Positions 11,972 to 13,250 of a DNA stretch of 13,250 nt are shown piece by piece (within the stretch, counting starts at the first letter, position 1; each line of letters begins with the position of its first letter). The stretch is from NCBI GenBank assembly GCA_045636265.1, contig JAZTXD010000090.1, positions 1-13,250 of the forward strand, read 5' to 3'. The notes below the pieces were generated by a model. That model was not told the origin of the DNA. It ran no database searches and was given only the letters and a program-made list of their open reading frames with translations. Made by a program: the position numbers and the translations under genes. Source of the DNA: Flemingiibacterium sp045636265 (GTDB lineage Bacteria > Bacillota > Clostridia > Oscillospirales > CAG-272).

Positions 11972-13250
11972 ATGGCTCTTCCATACATACCCGAAACAAT
12001 CACAGTTCACCTCGGCCCCCCAAGCTCCGATGCGCAGAACGTTACCGTAACCTTTCCCGATTATATCAAGAATGTTGCCTCAAGCGAAATATATCCCACA
12101 TGGCCCGAGTCCGCAATACGTGCCAACATTTACGCGCAGATATCCTACGCACTTAACAGAATATACACCGAATATTACCGCAGCCGCGGATATGATTTCG
12201 ACATAACAAATTCCACCGCAATAGATCAGTCATTCGTCAACGGCCGCGATATTTTCGAGAACATATCCGACATCGTGGACGATATTTTCACCGATTATCT
12301 TGTACGCCCCGGTCAGGTGGAGCCGCTTTTTGCACAGTACTGCGACGGAATTGAGGTGCAGTGCGAGGGGCTATCCCAGTGGGGCTCGGTCGACCTTGCA
12401 GATCAAGGACTCACGCCGTACGAGATACTCACAAACTACTACGGCACAAATCTAAACATAAACACGGACACACCGATTCTCCCGTTCAGTCCGTCACAGC
12501 CGTACCGCGTACTGCGGCTCGGCAATTTCGGAAACGATGTGCGCACAGTTCAGCTTCGCCTCAACCGAATTTCCGCAAATTATCCGGCAATTCCGAAAAT
12601 ATATCCTGTAGACGGAGTGTTCGGAACGGGAACCGAAAACGCCGTAAAGGAGTTCCAACGCATCTTCGATTTAACCCCCGACGGCATTGTAGGTCCTGCC
12701 ACGTGGTATAAGATTCTCCAACTTTACAACGGTGTGAAGCGGCTCAATGCCCTCTCGAGCGAAGGGCTCACGTTTGAGGATGTGTCGGCGCAGTTTCCAA
12801 CCGAGCTTTCGCGTGGAGATGAGAATATATATGTGCGTGAATTTCAGTATTTCCTGAACGTGCTCGGAGAAAATCTTGCTGTTATCCCGCCCGTTGCCAT
12901 TGACGGAATTTTCGGTGAGGCCACGGAGAACGCAGTCCGCGCCTTTCAAAGTGCATACGGTTTGCCCGTTACCGGAGTTGTTGACGAAGCAACGTGGGTC
13001 GACCTTTACAACGCATACCGCGGAATACTAAACTCATCCGCACAGTATGTGAACGGCGTACCGGTCGCGCTCTTCCCCGGATACCTGCTGCTTTTCGGTA
13101 TGCAGGGGGAGGAAATACAGCTGCTTCAGGAATATCTATCCACGCTGTCAGAGGTTTATCCCGAAATACCGGCAGTCGAGGTGAACGGAATATTCGGCAC
13201 TGCCACACGCAGTGCCGTGCGAGCCTTCCAGTCGCTTTTCGGTTTGAACG
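11972..13250 (+). CDS. SpoIID-like domain plus peptidoglycan-binding repeats (3' end outside window)
   Basis: The frame is open from ATG 11972 (AAAGGA 8 bases upstream) to the window end, giving 426 residues so far. Residues about 40-158 look like SpoIID: W-P-E-S-A-I-R-A-N-I-Y-A-Q-I-S-Y-A-L, then C-D-G-I-E-V-Q-C-E-G-L-S-Q-W-G-S-V-D-L-A-D-Q-G-L-T-P-Y-E-I-L-T-N-Y-Y-G. The Glu just before A-L-K-A in typical SpoIID (E-A-L-K-A-Q) appears to be Ser47, with E46 one place off, so lytic activity is doubtful. Three PG_binding_1-type repeats follow, at about 182-250, 279-346 and 373-426+, each with D/N-G-x-F-G-x-x-T-x-x-A-V-x-x-F-Q. No signal peptide is seen, which suits a mother-cell-made cortex or coat protein. 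A catalytic domain could lie beyond the edge. Confidence 0.82.
   Translation, partial: MALPYIPETITVHLGPPSSDAQNVTVTFPDYIKNVASSEIYPTWPESAIRANIYAQISYALNRIYTEYYRSRGYDFDITNSTAIDQSFVNGRDIFENISDIVDDIFTDYLVRPGQVEPLFAQYCDGIEVQCEGLSQWGSVDLADQGLTPYEILTNYYGTNLNINTDTPILPFSPSQPYRVLRLGNFGNDVRTVQLRLNRISANYPAIPKIYPVDGVFGTGTENAVKEFQRIFDLTPDGIVGPATWYKILQLYNGVKRLNALSSEGLTFEDVSAQFPTELSRGDENIYVREFQYFLNVLGENLAVIPPVAIDGIFGEATENAVRAFQSAYGLPVTGVVDEATWVDLYNAYRGILNSSAQYVNGVPVALFPGYLLLFGMQGEEIQLLQEYLSTLSEVYPEIPAVEVNGIFGTATRSAVRAFQSLFGLN

Noticed and set aside
12361..13208. Open frames on both strands within the last gene
   Set aside because: They are shadows of the peptidoglycan-binding gene, which has a clear start, ribosome binding site and repeat structure in a single frame.

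Overview
The window looks like a chromosomal segment of an anaerobic, endospore-forming Bacillota of class Clostridia, most likely Oscillospirales/Ruminococcaceae-like. This is inferred from the sporulation gene spoIIR, a SpoIID-like/peptidoglycan-binding protein, a very cysteine-rich protein of coat-protein style, RNase J, paired MATE exporters, consensus sigma-A promoters, AGGAG-type ribosome binding sites and moderate GC. No tRNA, rRNA, CRISPR array or insertion sequence was seen.

Layout. (1) 1-1007: 3' end of an AspT/YidE-type membrane transporter and its terminator. (2) 1071-4076: a two-gene operon of paralogous MATE exporters behind a strong sigma-A promoter with an inverted repeat over the start site, closed by a bidirectional terminator. 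(3) 4081-5071, minus strand: a 22-cysteine protein of unknown function with a candidate sporulation-type promoter. (4) 5075-7175: a compact lysogeny-style switch. A small Cro/DUF739-like HTH gene and an overlapping gene for a LytM-like domain without zinc ligands run leftward; a cI-like XRE repressor gene and an ImmA/IrrE metalloprotease gene run rightward. Both divergent promoters are good sigma-A promoters, and each has a copy of the 17-bp palindrome GTTCAGAATTTCTGAAC (or a 15/17 variant) just downstream of its -10. A third 15/17 copy lies inside the cro-like gene. No integrase or phage structural gene is visible.

(5) 7256-7743: two small conserved-looking genes, convergent with overlapping stop codons. 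One encodes a single-pass membrane protein; the other encodes a 61-residue protein. (6) 7845-9932: a 435-base gene-free leader holding two extended -10 promoters and a structured, terminator-ended segment (possible small RNA or attenuator), then the RNase J gene and a long terminator. (7) 9953-10573: spoIIR, whose best candidate sigma-F promoter overlaps the RNase J terminator hairpin. (8) 10591-11410: a TraX-family membrane protein gene with its own promoter, a palindrome at the start site and a terminator. (9) 11411-13250: a probable sporulation operon encoding a small beta-rich protein and a protein with a SpoIID-like N-terminus plus at least three peptidoglycan-binding repeats, cut by the window edge.

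The main novelty candidate is region 4: a self-contained repressor/anti-repressor switch whose only visible regulated cargo is an apparently inactive LytM-fold protein. Secondary candidates are the RNA element before RNase J, the cysteine-rich protein and the SpoIID-like fusion. All functional calls rest on motif reading by eye; no database search was possible.
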